Below are positions 1 to 7,973 of a stretch of 12,861 bases of DNA, piece after piece. The notes under the pieces are model-generated. The model worked only from the letters and a program-made list of their open reading frames with translations, did not search any database and was not told where the DNA came from. Source of the stretch: Strigomonas culicis (lineage: Eukaryota; Euglenozoa; Kinetoplastea; Trypanosomatida; Trypanosomatidae); the NCBI GenBank assembly GCA_000482145.1, contig AUXH01000549.1, forward strand, positions 1-12,861. The letters run 5' to 3'. The position numbers and the translations under genes were made by a program. The first letter of the stretch is position 1; every line of letters begins with the position of its first letter.

Positions 1-24
1 GTCTGTCTATTCTCTATTTGTTAC

Positions 25-27
<3 letters not shown>

Positions 28-60
<33 letters not shown>
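28..60. repeat. (TA)n microsatellite
   Basis: An uninterrupted alternating T/A run of about 16 dinucleotides near the left edge, in the spacer upstream of the first gene. It is a simple-sequence repeat, probably variable in length between strains. It lies upstream of the predicted trans-splice acceptor, so it should not be in the mature mRNA of the gene at 254. I see no specific function in it. Confidence 0.95.
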
Positions 61-62
<2 letters not shown>

Positions 63-91
63 CTTTGCCTTTACTGCCCGAACGGATGTCA

Positions 92-144
92 CTTTTCTCT
101 CCCTCTTCCACTCCGCCAATCTCCATATTTAATGTACTGATAAG
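92..144 (+). promoter_or_regulatory. Predicted spliced-leader acceptor for the RRM gene
   Basis: A C/T-rich tract (about 92-124) is followed by an A/T-rich spacer and a first AG at 143-144. In trypanosomatids such a tract plus AG directs addition of the spliced leader. Use of this AG would give a 5' leader of about 109 nt containing no ATG before the start at 254. Further AGs at 147-148 and 151-152 could be used as alternatives. This is inference from layout only. Confidence 0.55.
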
Positions 145-253
145 GAAGTAAGAGAAGAAAAAGGAAAAACAGCGAGAACGCAGACAAGACCGTGTTTGCG
201 GATACACTACAGAAGGAAGCACAACATTCTACGCGTCACGCCCTCCCAGTACC

Positions 254-1354
254 ATGCCGCCGAAGCAAAAGAAAAGACTGTCCTTCGCGGATGACGTCCA
301 GGGCAAGGTGGAGACCGTTCACATAGGCAAGGCGCCGAAGAACACGGCGGCGCCGCCCGCCGGAGGCAAGGCCGCCGCGAAGAAGCGCGCGGCCCCGGCG
401 GTCAAGAAGGGCATCATCACGAGTCAGCACGCCCAGGCGCAGGAGGCAAAGCGTAGGAAGCAGAAGGCCGCGGCGGAGGACGCGGCGAAGCGGGAGGACG
501 TCGTGGGTAGTGAGGAGGACGATGTGAGCGACAGCGACAGCAGCAACCACAGCGCCGAGCGCAGCGACAGCGGCGACGAGGCGAACCCCTTTGTGAAGGC
601 AAAGCAGACGGGCGGCAAGCTGTCATACCCGGCGCTGCGGCTCCGCTTCCTGCCACCGGCGTTTCAGGAGCCGCAGCTCTATAAGTTCCTCAATCAGTTC
701 GGTGCGACGGTGCTGAATTGCTTCTGCGTGCGCAGCAAACGCACCCACCAGTCCAAGGGCATCGCCTACGTGCAGTTCGACACGCCGGACGTGCTACCCA
801 TCGTGATGGAGGAGTGCCACGGCATGGCGCTCGGCGGCCGCGCGCTCAAGGCCTCCATCGTCACCATGCACCGGCCGATGCCGTCCAAGGAGCTGGTGGC
901 GCGGCGGCGCGCGGTTGCCTACGCCTACGCGACGAAGGGGAAGCCGCTCAAGCAGTACGACGTGTCCGCGAAGGCACCCATCGCGCTGCTCGTCAAGGCG
1001 GCGCAGACGGAGAAGGAGAACAACGCGCACCTCAAGCGGCTCGGCATCGCCTACGAGAGCCGCTTCTTCACCGCGCAGCTCGCCGCCGCCCCGGCGGGGC
1101 TGCGCAAGCGGCAGCGCGCGGACGGGGCCGCGGCGCCGGCCGAGGCACCCGCGCGCACGCCGCCCCGCGGCAGCAAAAAGGACAACTCCCCCGCGGCCGC
1201 CGCGGCGTCGCCGGCGGCGCCCGCGGACGGCGGGCGGACGGACAGCATTGTGCTGGACGCGCTGTCGCCCTCGCCGGCGAAGGGACGCGCGTCGGCGCAG
1301 GGGTCGAAGCCCAAGTCCGCCTCGCGCAGCCCCTCCGCTGGTAAGAAGAAGTAA
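254..1354 (+). CDS. Nucleolar RRM protein, Nop15/NIFK-like
   Basis: This 366-residue protein has a single RNA-recognition motif at about residues 126-203. RNP2 is seen as LRLRFLPP (128-135) and RNP1 as KGIAYVQF (168-175), where the usual aromatic at position 3 is Ile. The N-terminus is Lys/Ala-rich and is followed by an acidic Ser/Asp/Glu stretch (about 84-110) resembling casein kinase II targets. After the RRM comes a conserved-looking segment ending in LKRLGIAYES (260-269), reminiscent of the GIDYDF-type tail after the RRM in Nop15/NIFK. The C-terminus (about 280-366) is Ala/Pro/Ser/Lys-rich and ends in KKK, as in many nucleolar proteins. Family members act in pre-60S ribosome assembly (Nop15) or bind Ki-67 (NIFK). 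The role here is inferred; another nucleolar RRM protein remains possible. The start is the first ATG after the predicted splice acceptor. Confidence 0.8.
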   Translation: MPPKQKKRLSFADDVQGKVETVHIGKAPKNTAAPPAGGKAAAKKRAAPAVKKGIITSQHAQAQEAKRRKQKAAAEDAAKREDVVGSEEDDVSDSDSSNHSAERSDSGDEANPFVKAKQTGGKLSYPALRLRFLPPAFQEPQLYKFLNQFGATVLNCFCVRSKRTHQSKGIAYVQFDTPDVLPIVMEECHGMALGGRALKASIVTMHRPMPSKELVARRRAVAYAYATKGKPLKQYDVSAKAPIALLVKAAQTEKENNAHLKRLGIAYESRFFTAQLAAAPAGLRKRQRADGAAAPAEAPARTPPRGSKKDNSPAAAAASPAAPADGGRTDSIVLDALSPSPAKGRASAQGSKPKSASRSPSAGKKK

Positions 1355-1860
1355 CAGGTGTGGGCACGCATGCACACGTAACAGGAAGTAACAGACAACA
1401 ACATACAAAAAATAAAAACAAAAATGAAGGATACGAAATAAATAAACGCATGCGTGCTGGTTGGTGCGCGGCACCGCGCGTGTACATAATCGAGTAAGAA
1501 GGACTTGTTTGAACGTATAAATACACAGTAAGTAATAAAGTAACGGTGACGGCAGTTCTTATTGTCGTTGTTGGTGTCTTTGGCTTCTAGCTAACACTAT
1601 AAAATTTAAAAAAAGGATTAAGCTTCCATGTGGTTAGTCTTAGTATTCTTGCTGTATGTGGCGGTAGGGTTGTCGTATGGCTGCTCTAATGGTGTTCACT
1701 CCTTTCATCATGTTTGGATTTGTTTCTTATTATTCTCTTGTTAACTCTCTATGTAGCAAAACAGCGCAAGATCGTCTATACCCACTTTTTGTTTGTTTGT
1801 TTTTTAGTTTAGGTATTCTCTTTTTTCTGTTTTCTTCCGTTTTCGGTTTTTGTGCAACGG
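1355..1860 (+). other. Intergenic region: 3' UTR and trans-splice signals
   Basis: This 506-base spacer starts with an A-rich 3' UTR (about 1370-1450). A small GC hairpin at 1464-1481 follows, with five G-C pairs, two wobble pairs and a 4-nt loop. It then becomes T-rich towards the next gene. A 74-codon T-rich open frame (1677-1901) runs into the next gene in another frame and looks like a by-product of composition. No RNA gene was recognised. Confidence 0.7.
1783..1812 (+). promoter_or_regulatory. Predicted spliced-leader acceptor(s) for the carrier gene
   Basis: A T-rich tract (about 1783-1805) ends in two closely spaced AGs at 1806-1807 and 1811-1812. Either gives a leader of about 48-53 nt with no ATG before 1861. 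A second strong pyrimidine tract (about 1814-1852) follows, and its first downstream AG lies inside codons 2-3 of the gene (1866-1867), so the upstream pair is the more sensible choice. Confidence 0.55.
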
Positions 1861-2898
1861 ATGGAAGCGCTCACGGAGATCGAGCATGCTCTTCTAGATG
1901 ACCGGCCGCACCCGCCGCACGAACACACCACCAGTGTGAACCGCAGCTACTCTGACCTAGACCAACGTGCCTTCCTCTGCTACGGCTTCTCTCTCTGCGT
2001 CGCGCGCATGGTGCTGCAGCAGCCGATGAACCTGGCGCTCGCGCGCAAGCAGACGTGTGCGGCGGCCAACAAGATGAGCACGTACCACGTCCTCCACCGC
2101 ATCGTCCGCCAGGAGGGCGGCTGCCGCGGCCTCAGCAAAGGCCTCGCCGCCTTCGCGATCGGCAGCGCGCTGAGTGAGGTGATCTACCTCGGGCTCTTCG
2201 AGTACGCGCGCGAGCGGGCGCGGCTGTCGTCGGAGGCCGCGCGCGACGCGGCCGCCGCCTACGTGGCGGACTTCACGTGCCGCCTTGTCTACGTGCCCCT
2301 GAGCATCGTGGGCTTCCGCCAGATGACCCATGTGGGCCCGCAGACGCCCAGCATGCGCCAGACCTTCCGCGCGATGTACCGCGAACGCGGCTGGCGCACC
2401 GTCTTCGCCGGGCTCGGCACGACCCTCGTCGTGGGCTGCCAGTGGACGGCGGTGTGGTGGATGCTCTACGGCTATCTCAAGGGCGTGTTCTACGGCGCGG
2501 CCGCGCCGCTGCTGCAGCACAGCCGCGCGCAGCAGCTCCCGCACTGGGTGCGCGCGGCGGATGACAACCTGCTGCTCAACTCCGCCGCCTCGCTCGCGAC
2601 GAGCGCGGCGACGGCAGTGCTCTTCAACCCGTACCTCGTCGTGCGCACGAACCTCCAGGTAGTGCGCCACGCGACGCTGTGGTCCGTGACGCGCCAGCTG
2701 CACCGCGCGCACGGCCCGCGCGTCTTCTTCAGCGGTCTCTCGCTCAACATCGGCGCCTGCATCGTCGACGGCTTCCTCGCCTCTACCGCGTACGAGTACG
2801 CGAAGTTGTGGGCGGACCGCTCTCAGCAGCGCGCGCCGGAGCGGCGGGCCGCCGTCGTCGCCGCCGCGGGGCGCGTGGGAGAGAAGGAGTTGATATAG
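1861..2898 (+). CDS. Divergent mitochondrial carrier family (SLC25-like) protein
   Basis: This 345-residue protein has the three-repeat plan of mitochondrial carriers, which exchange metabolites across the inner membrane. Repeat 1 (about 36-118) carries QQPMNLALAR and a GGCRGLSKGL loop. Repeat 2 (about 133-210) carries VPLSIVGFRQ and RGWRTVFAGL. Repeat 3 (about 237-317) carries NPYLVVRTNLQ and PRVFFSGLSLN. The signature P-x-D/E-x-x-K/R is degenerate: the acidic position is Asn57, Ser148 and Leu259. Length is slightly above the usual ~300 because of N- and C-terminal tails. The loose resemblance of repeats 2 and 3 to the SLC25A44 group is only an impression, and the substrate cannot be read. 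I start at the ATG at 1861; an in-frame GTG at 1852 is unlikely to initiate in a eukaryote. Location in glycosome or mitochondrial outer membrane cannot be excluded. Confidence 0.85.
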   Translation: MEALTEIEHALLDDRPHPPHEHTTSVNRSYSDLDQRAFLCYGFSLCVARMVLQQPMNLALARKQTCAAANKMSTYHVLHRIVRQEGGCRGLSKGLAAFAIGSALSEVIYLGLFEYARERARLSSEAARDAAAAYVADFTCRLVYVPLSIVGFRQMTHVGPQTPSMRQTFRAMYRERGWRTVFAGLGTTLVVGCQWTAVWWMLYGYLKGVFYGAAAPLLQHSRAQQLPHWVRAADDNLLLNSAASLATSAATAVLFNPYLVVRTNLQVVRHATLWSVTRQLHRAHGPRVFFSGLSLNIGACIVDGFLASTAYEYAKLWADRSQQRAPERRAAVVAAAGRVGEKELI

Positions 2899-2950
2899 AT
2901 AGGTAGTGACGCAGTGACATGCGAATCACCTTTTATTTTTACTTGTTTTT

Positions 2951-2977
2951 TGTTGTTGTTGTTGTTGTTGTTGTTGT
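2951..2977. repeat. (TGT)9 trinucleotide microsatellite
   Basis: Nine perfect TGT units lie about 50 bases downstream of the carrier stop codon, within its likely 3' UTR, flanked by T-runs. In RNA this would be a (UGU)/(GUU)-type repeat, which can be a site for RNA-binding proteins. No role is shown here. Confidence 0.9.
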
Positions 2978-3690
2978 TTTGGCTGTGTTGGTCTCTAATG
3001 TGATGACGCGCCCGTGTCGGATAGGTGCAGGGGGTACCTCTACCTTCATTCGCAACAGATGGAGCTCTCCTGCTCACACATCCCTCGTTGGGACTTCACT
3101 TTAAAGGTATTTATAGCATACAGTACTTTTTTTTTCATTTTTTAGAGTTAAACCTACAAGTGAATAGACCATGGACAATGCCATCCGATAGAACTCTTTT
3201 GTTTTTATTTTTCTCAATAATTGCGCTTTAATGCATGTATGATTAATTTCTGTTTTTTCTGTTGTTTTTTTCCCTTACTTCGAAAGGAAAAAAAAAAAAG
3301 GCTATACATCATCTCTTCCACAGAAAAAAACCCCTGTTGTTATACGAATCTCATTTTCTTTCTTTTTTTTTCTTTCATTGTATATGTACATAGATATATA
3401 TGCACATATAATACATAACATGTTCTTTTTTTTTTTCAAACTAGCTATTCTGCTGCTTACAGTTTCGTTTTTTGTTTGTTTGGTTGTTTGCTTCATGAAG
3501 AGTGCGAACGCAATAAAATATTTAAAAATCTGTTTTCTAACTATGAACCTGTTTAATTGTAAAAATACCAACACGAGTAAAAAAATAAAGTGTTCAGCTT
3601 ATGGAGATACCATTGCTTTCGTATTTACATTTTTTTTTGACATACGCGCTATGCACTTTCTTGCTCTCGTACTCGACCTCTATCTGTATG

Positions 3691-3716
3691 TAGCTATATC
3701 TTTCTTGTGTTTTTAG
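3691..3716 (+). promoter_or_regulatory. Predicted spliced-leader acceptor for the FAM151-like gene
   Basis: The T-rich stretch at about 3696-3714 ends directly in TTTTAG, with AG at 3715-3716. Splicing there leaves a 46-nt leader with no ATG before the start codon at 3763. This is a near-textbook trypanosomatid acceptor. Confidence 0.65.
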
Positions 3717-3762
3717 AAGAAAGTGTAAGGACAAACTGCAAAACGAGAGCGTACGCTTAAAG

Positions 3763-4956
3763 ATGGCTCTCCAAGCATCCTCCGATGAGAAACTAGACTA
3801 CCAGAACATTGTGTGGTACCATGCGGTCAACACGAAAGAGCAGTTGGAACATGTTCTCGACCAGATGAACAGCAGAGTCTACGGGAACGCCGGTCGGCGC
3901 ACGAGCGGCGCGGCCGACGCGGACCGGCGGCGAAAGTCGGGCGAGGTGGTGCACGTCGGCATCGAGGTGGACGTGCGTCTGAGCCCCTGCCTGTCGAAGG
4001 CGGTGCTGCGCCACGACTGCTTCCCTCCCGCGGCGCCTGCCAGCCCACCCTCACCGGACAGCTCCACAGGCGGCGCGGTCGACAAGCCGCCGCGCAGCCG
4101 CCACGGCCCCGCCGACGACACGGACGCCCTCGCGCTCGTCGACTTTTTCAAGATCATCGTGTCCTGCGCGTGGTTCCAGCGCCGCTGGGCGGAGCTGCAG
4201 CGGGATGGGCAGCACCGCGCGGAGACGCCGCTGCACCTCGTGTTGAAGCTGGACTTCAAGGACCCGCGCGCGGCGGTGGAGCTGCAGCGCGCGCTGGCGG
4301 GGCCGCCCTCCAACAGCAGCCCCTACCACAGCTTCTTCTTCCTCTGCCAGACGCTCATCACCCAGGCGCCGCTGCACAACGGCCGCGGCCGCCGCGAGCT
4401 GTCCGTATGGTACAACGCGGATGTGGTGCCGGCCGGCCCCCCGCGCGCGGGCGGCACCACGTCGCTGCAGGACCGACACGCGCCGTCGCTGCGCTACATC
4501 GACGTGCCAGAGCCGGAGGTCATGGACCACATCGCCGCCCTCGTGACGCAGCTGAACGGCGCGATACGGAAGGGCTGGATCCTCTCCCTGGGCCTGTGGC
4601 TGCCGCCGGACTTCACCGGGTACACGAGTGAGGACATCGCCCGCCTCCACCTGTACACGATGGTGCTCTGGGACACGGTGCTGCTGGCCGGCCCGCGCGC
4701 GTCCAGCGTGGAGTGCATCACCTTTGCGCTCGCGATCGAACCGCTCTTCAGCGACGAGGCGGACGACGCGCGGCTGGCCGTGCGCGAGATGCTGCGCTCG
4801 ACAAGCGGCGTTGTCTTCAAGGTGGAGGGGGAGAAGGGTGACACGGACCGCTGCTTTCTCACCTTCTGGCGGGCGCACGGCGACCCGCGCGGCGCCGCCG
4901 CCTACGTCACGCGCGCCACGGAGTGGTTCCCCCACTCCAGTATCGACATCGCCTGA
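3763..4956 (+). CDS. FAM151/menorin-domain (DUF2181) protein, PLC-like phosphodiesterase fold
   Basis: The 397-residue product matches the FAM151/menorin domain over its length. The features in order are WYHAVN (18-23), VGIEVDV (65-71), RHDCFPP (83-89), LVLKLDFKD (159-167), VWYNADVVPAGP (215-226), ILSLGLW (273-279) followed by an F-x-GYT segment, CITFALA (318-324) and LTFW (366-369). The family is related to glycerophosphodiester phosphodiesterases. By that analogy His20, Glu68, Asp70, His84, Lys162 and Asp164 are candidate active-site or metal-binding residues. An insert rich in Pro and Ser (about 88-120) follows His84, and another loop lies near 226-245. No signal peptide or membrane span is visible, so the protein is probably cytosolic or organellar. 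The substrate of FAM151 proteins is not established to my knowledge, and I assign none. The start is the first ATG after the acceptor. Confidence 0.85.
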   Translation: MALQASSDEKLDYQNIVWYHAVNTKEQLEHVLDQMNSRVYGNAGRRTSGAADADRRRKSGEVVHVGIEVDVRLSPCLSKAVLRHDCFPPAAPASPPSPDSSTGGAVDKPPRSRHGPADDTDALALVDFFKIIVSCAWFQRRWAELQRDGQHRAETPLHLVLKLDFKDPRAAVELQRALAGPPSNSSPYHSFFFLCQTLITQAPLHNGRGRRELSVWYNADVVPAGPPRAGGTTSLQDRHAPSLRYIDVPEPEVMDHIAALVTQLNGAIRKGWILSLGLWLPPDFTGYTSEDIARLHLYTMVLWDTVLLAGPRASSVECITFALAIEPLFSDEADDARLAVREMLRSTSGVVFKVEGEKGDTDRCFLTFWRAHGDPRGAAAYVTRATEWFPHSSIDIA

Positions 4957-5924
4957 GTGCGATGGGGCGTGACGCATCCATCAAAAAAGAACAAGCAAAA
5001 AAAAAAAAAAGATCGACGCAAATGAACACAACTACCTTTTGAAACATGCAAACATATATACAAGCAAAAAAAAAGGAAACGAAAAGAGATCTTATGTATT
5101 CATTAAATGCGCTTAATAGCGCAACTAAAAATGCAGAACAGATAAAACTAGCACACGGGGGATAACGTAGACTGCAAAGAAACACTTTGACCCAATGGAA
5201 AAGGCAGCATCAAATTACAAGACATTTTTTTCCTCTTATTCTACTTTTTTGGTTCTTTTCTTTGTTTTTTCTTTTTTGTTTGTTGATATTGCTCGTCTGA
5301 TTATCTCGTGTGCTTTTCCTTTTTATTTGTCCGTTGCAAGAATGTATTATCGTATACGGTGCTTTTTTTTTTTTCGTTGTTGTTTTCTTAATTTCATATG
5401 GTGATATCCCTTTTAATATTACTATATTTGCGTATTCCCATTTATATCTATACCGTTTCGCTTTACAAAAAAAAAACAGCTTTTTTTTTCCTTGTTTGTT
5501 TCTTCGCTCTTATCGATTATGTAGTATGTCCCTCCAACACGGGTTTGAATACAGAAAGGATGACGGCGGCCCACAAGGCTGAACAGATGGTCTTAAATGA
5601 AACGTTTTCATATATATGTGTGTGTGTTTCTGTGCAAACGCATGTGCGCTCCGTCGCTTTCTACATTGTGTGTCGTTTCTCTTGTCAAACTCTTTTTTCT
5701 CTTGTTTGCCTTTTGTGTTACTTTTATTATGATTATCGATCGTTGGTGCTCATCGAAAAAGTAACACCGATACATAGACTGATAGAAATCGATAGAAACC
5801 CACAGTGGAGCCTCTACGACAGGAAAGAGGGCCAACCGCGAAGTATATTTACATTTTTTTATTTAGTTATTCTTCTATAAATATACATCTATACAACCCC
5901 ATATAAAAGATAATAACGCGACGC
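4957..5924 (+). other. Intergenic region, longest spacer of the window
   Basis: This 968-base spacer begins A-rich (about 4980-5170, probably 3' UTR) and becomes T-rich from about 5220. It has many homopolymer runs, an island of mixed composition (about 5525-5600) and a short GT run near 5620. A 160-codon open frame (5398-5880) lies here. Its product is hydrophobic and low-complexity in its first half, and its codon use is unlike the neighbouring genes, so I do not call it. No tRNA or snoRNA fold was recognised. Confidence 0.65.
5846..5866 (+). promoter_or_regulatory. Predicted spliced-leader acceptor for the ODAD3-like gene
   Basis: A short T-rich tract ends in TTTAG with AG at 5865-5866, giving a 58-nt leader without ATG before 5925. 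A second AG at 5908-5909 would give a 15-nt leader. The pyrimidine tract is weaker than those of the other genes in the window. Confidence 0.5.
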
Positions 5925-7973
5925 ATGGAGCGGCCGAAACGTCCTGTGAGCGCCGCGGTGGCCAACGGCAACCCGCCGCAGCTCGCGACGACGCTGAAAC
6001 CCCGTAGTGTGTCCGCCGGCCCCGCCCGCGGCAGGCCGCCGGCGGCCGCGCAGCCGCCGCGCGCCGACGCCAAGGGCACCCACAAGGACTGCCCGGCGCG
6101 GGTGGCCATTAGTGAGGCGCACTACGTGGAGGAGCAGCTCACAGACGTGCTTCGGCGGCAGGCGGAGGTCGACCGCCGCCACCAGCAGGGCGCGCTGGCC
6201 TTCCGCTACGGGCTCCGCGCGCTGTACGACGAGAACGCGGTGCTGCGCAACATCATCACGGACGGCGAGCGGCGGCTGCGGCTCGGCGCGTCCGGCCCGG
6301 ACGAGCCGGACAGCGTGACAGCCGCTGAGGTGGCGCACCTGGACCGCCGCACGAACCTTGCCGTGCGGAAGCAGAACCGTCTCGCCCACGAGGTGCAGCT
6401 GGCACTGGCGCTGCAGCAGGGCCGCGAGGCGGCGCTGGAGGCTGGGCGCTCCGCGCAGGTAGAGCTCGGTGAGCTGCACGCGAACCGGCCGCTGTACCTC
6501 CGCATCCAGAAGATGGAGAAGCGCCTCGACGACGTGCTCGGCCGGCAGCAGACAGTGCAGGTTGTGCTGCAGGGCTACGGCGTGCACCTCGCCGCCCTGC
6601 GCGGCGAGACGGCGCACTACGACATGCGCATGGACGCCCTCGCCCGCGAATTGGCTGACCGTCACCGCGACCACCTGCAGCTGCTCACGCTGTACCACAA
6701 CGCGGTCGAGGAGGTGGAGCACGCCGGGCGCGAGCGGGCCACCTTCCTCGGCCACTTCTACGAGGTGCGGGAGGCGAAGGACAAGGCGCTCGGCGACCAG
6801 AAGGCGGCCGTCGACGCCGCGCTGCAGGAGACTCAGCGCCAGGAGCGCCGCATCGCGGAGCTGCAGCACATGCTCGAGGAGGAGGCGCAGCTGTTGGAGG
6901 CGGCCGAAGAGGCGAAGGTCTCGTGGGAGCGCAGCCTCCTCAACGCCGTGGGCATGCCGGGCGACAGCACGGCGAGCGGCGAGCAGACCGCGGAAGACGA
7001 GGAGCAGCTGGTCGCCTACGGCGCCGCCTTCAAGGTCATGATGGCCGCCGCCCGCGTGGACTCGATGGAGGCGCTCGTCGAGGTCTTCGAGCAGGAGACG
7101 CAAAACGTGGAGGAGCTGCAGCGCCAGGTGGCCGCGCGGCGCGCGGTGCAGCAGCAGCTCATGGAGGAGCTCACGACGCTCCGCGCGCGGGCGCAGGAAG
7201 CGCGCGTGTGCGGCCCGCCGCAGCCAGCCATCACGCGACTGCTGGAGGACGAGCTACGCCAGTTCATCAAGGAGGAGACGGGCAAGTACGCGGCCGCGCA
7301 GGAACGCCGCAAGAGCAGCCACCGCATGCTCACGGATGTCGTGCTCCACGCCAACCAGCTCGCGGCGCTCCTCCGGCTGTACCGCGCGGACGTCCCCATC
7401 CGCCCCCTCCGCGACGCGGCGGACGAGGAGCTCCCCGTGACGGTGGCCGTGCTGGCGCAGAAGGTGCTCGCCCTCGCCGACGACGTGACCCGCGGCGGCG
7501 CCGCCGCGCACGCGGCCGGCGGCACCTCGACGCATCTCATCCTGCCGGAGCACAACGTGCGGGTGCGGCTGCTGCGCGGCGGCGCGGAGGGCCGCGGCGG
7601 GGTCGCCACCATGGCGAGCGCGGCCGCCGCGCAGCTGCTGGGGCAGCGCCGCGCCGGCGCCGCGGAGGGGCGGGCCGACGGGCTCGTGCGCCGTGTGAGC
7701 GCGGCCGCCGCCCTCAGCTACTCGGACACGACCAGCGGCAGCGACCGCGACGACGCGGAGGGCGCCGACGACGGCCACCACGGGACGAGCGGCCCCGCGG
7801 CGGCGGCGGACGGCGCGGGGCCGCGGCGGCGCGCCGCCCAGGCGGAGGAGGCGCACGCCGGCGGTGTCGGAGAGGACCCGCTGCGGCGTGAGGAGGTGAA
7901 GCAGATATCACAGGCGATAGAGTCCCGCGAGCGCAGAAAGATAGAGCGAGAGGAAAGGCGAAGGCATACCTAG
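5925..7973 (+). CDS. ODAD3: Coiled-coil protein, outer dynein arm docking subunit-like (CCDC151/ODAD3 type)
   Basis: This 682-residue protein has a Pro/Ala/Arg-rich N-terminus (1-55) and then extended coiled coil from about 65 to 520. Two stretches resemble the ODA docking coiled-coil family. One is about 190-275, starting YLRIQKMEKRLDDVL and including HYDMRMDALARELADRHRDH and a short LTLYHNA. The other is about 363-421, where RVDSMEALVEVFEQET recalls the GV-x-D-x-x-E-x-V-x-x-F segment of the family. The tail (about 525-650) is Ala/Gly-rich and presumably disordered. It is followed by a highly charged Arg/Glu helix at the extreme C-terminus (652-682). Such proteins anchor outer dynein arms to axonemal doublets in motile flagella. 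The DC2/CCDC114 type is the main alternative, since coiled coils of this group resemble one another. No membrane segment is present. The start is the first ATG after the acceptors. Confidence 0.65.
   Translation: MERPKRPVSAAVANGNPPQLATTLKPRSVSAGPARGRPPAAAQPPRADAKGTHKDCPARVAISEAHYVEEQLTDVLRRQAEVDRRHQQGALAFRYGLRALYDENAVLRNIITDGERRLRLGASGPDEPDSVTAAEVAHLDRRTNLAVRKQNRLAHEVQLALALQQGREAALEAGRSAQVELGELHANRPLYLRIQKMEKRLDDVLGRQQTVQVVLQGYGVHLAALRGETAHYDMRMDALARELADRHRDHLQLLTLYHNAVEEVEHAGRERATFLGHFYEVREAKDKALGDQKAAVDAALQETQRQERRIAELQHMLEEEAQLLEAAEEAKVSWERSLLNAVGMPGDSTASGEQTAEDEEQLVAYGAAFKVMMAAARVDSMEALVEVFEQETQNVEELQRQVAARRAVQQQLMEELTTLRARAQEARVCGPPQPAITRLLEDELRQFIKEETGKYAAAQERRKSSHRMLTDVVLHANQLAALLRLYRADVPIRPLRDAADEELPVTVAVLAQKVLALADDVTRGGAAAHAAGGTSTHLILPEHNVRVRLLRGGAEGRGGVATMASAAAAQLLGQRRAGAAEGRADGLVRRVSAAAALSYSDTTSGSDRDDAEGADDGHHGTSGPAAAADGAGPRRRAAQAEEAHAGGVGEDPLRREEVKQISQAIESRERRKIEREERRRHT

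Larger units (their letters stand above)
2899..3762 (+). other. Intergenic region, T-rich, microsatellite-bearing
   Basis: This 864-base spacer holds the 3' UTR of the carrier gene and the upstream signals of the FAM151-like gene. It is AT-rich throughout, with many poly-T and poly-A runs and a (TGT)n repeat. A slightly more GC-rich patch at about 3001-3075 contains a box-C-like GTGATGA (3000-3006) but no box D at a sensible distance. Short hydrophobic open frames here (such as 3378-3716) follow from the T-rich composition. No RNA gene was recognised. Confidence 0.7.

Noticed and set aside
1464..1481. GC hairpin in the 3' UTR of the RRM gene as a terminator
   Set aside because: Trypanosomatid genes are not ended by hairpin terminators, and the stem is only five G-C pairs plus two wobbles; it is probably chance.
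1677..1901. 74-codon hydrophobic open frame overlapping the carrier start
   Set aside because: It arises from the T-rich pyrimidine tract and continues into the carrier gene in another frame. It starts upstream of the predicted acceptor.
3000..3080. Box-C-like GTGATGA suggesting a C/D snoRNA, with a similar ATGATGA at 10942
   Set aside because: No box D (CTGA) at a suitable distance and no terminal stem at either site.
3378..3716. 112-codon open frame in the spacer before the FAM151-like gene
   Set aside because: It is a Phe/Leu/Ile-rich translation of T-rich DNA ending exactly at the acceptor AG, with no gene-like codon bias.
5535..5555. T-loop-like GGGTTTGAATAC suggesting a tRNA
   Set aside because: No acceptor stem, D-arm or anticodon arm can be placed in the T-rich sequence upstream, and the conserved GGTTCGA core is absent.
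5398..5880. 160-codon open frame on the + strand in the spacer before the ODAD3-like gene
   Set aside because: The first half is a hydrophobic low-complexity string from T-rich DNA, codon use is AT-rich unlike every real gene here, and no domain is visible. It also lies mostly upstream of the predicted acceptor of the next gene without a convincing acceptor of its own.
5889..7103. Long minus-strand open frame (404 codons) opposite the ODAD3-like gene, and similar ones at 4051-4977, 1957-2712, 8313-9176 and 794-1474
   Set aside because: High GC at third positions suppresses stops on the opposite strand. The products are Arg/Ala/Leu/His-rich with no domains, while the + strand frames have recognisable families.
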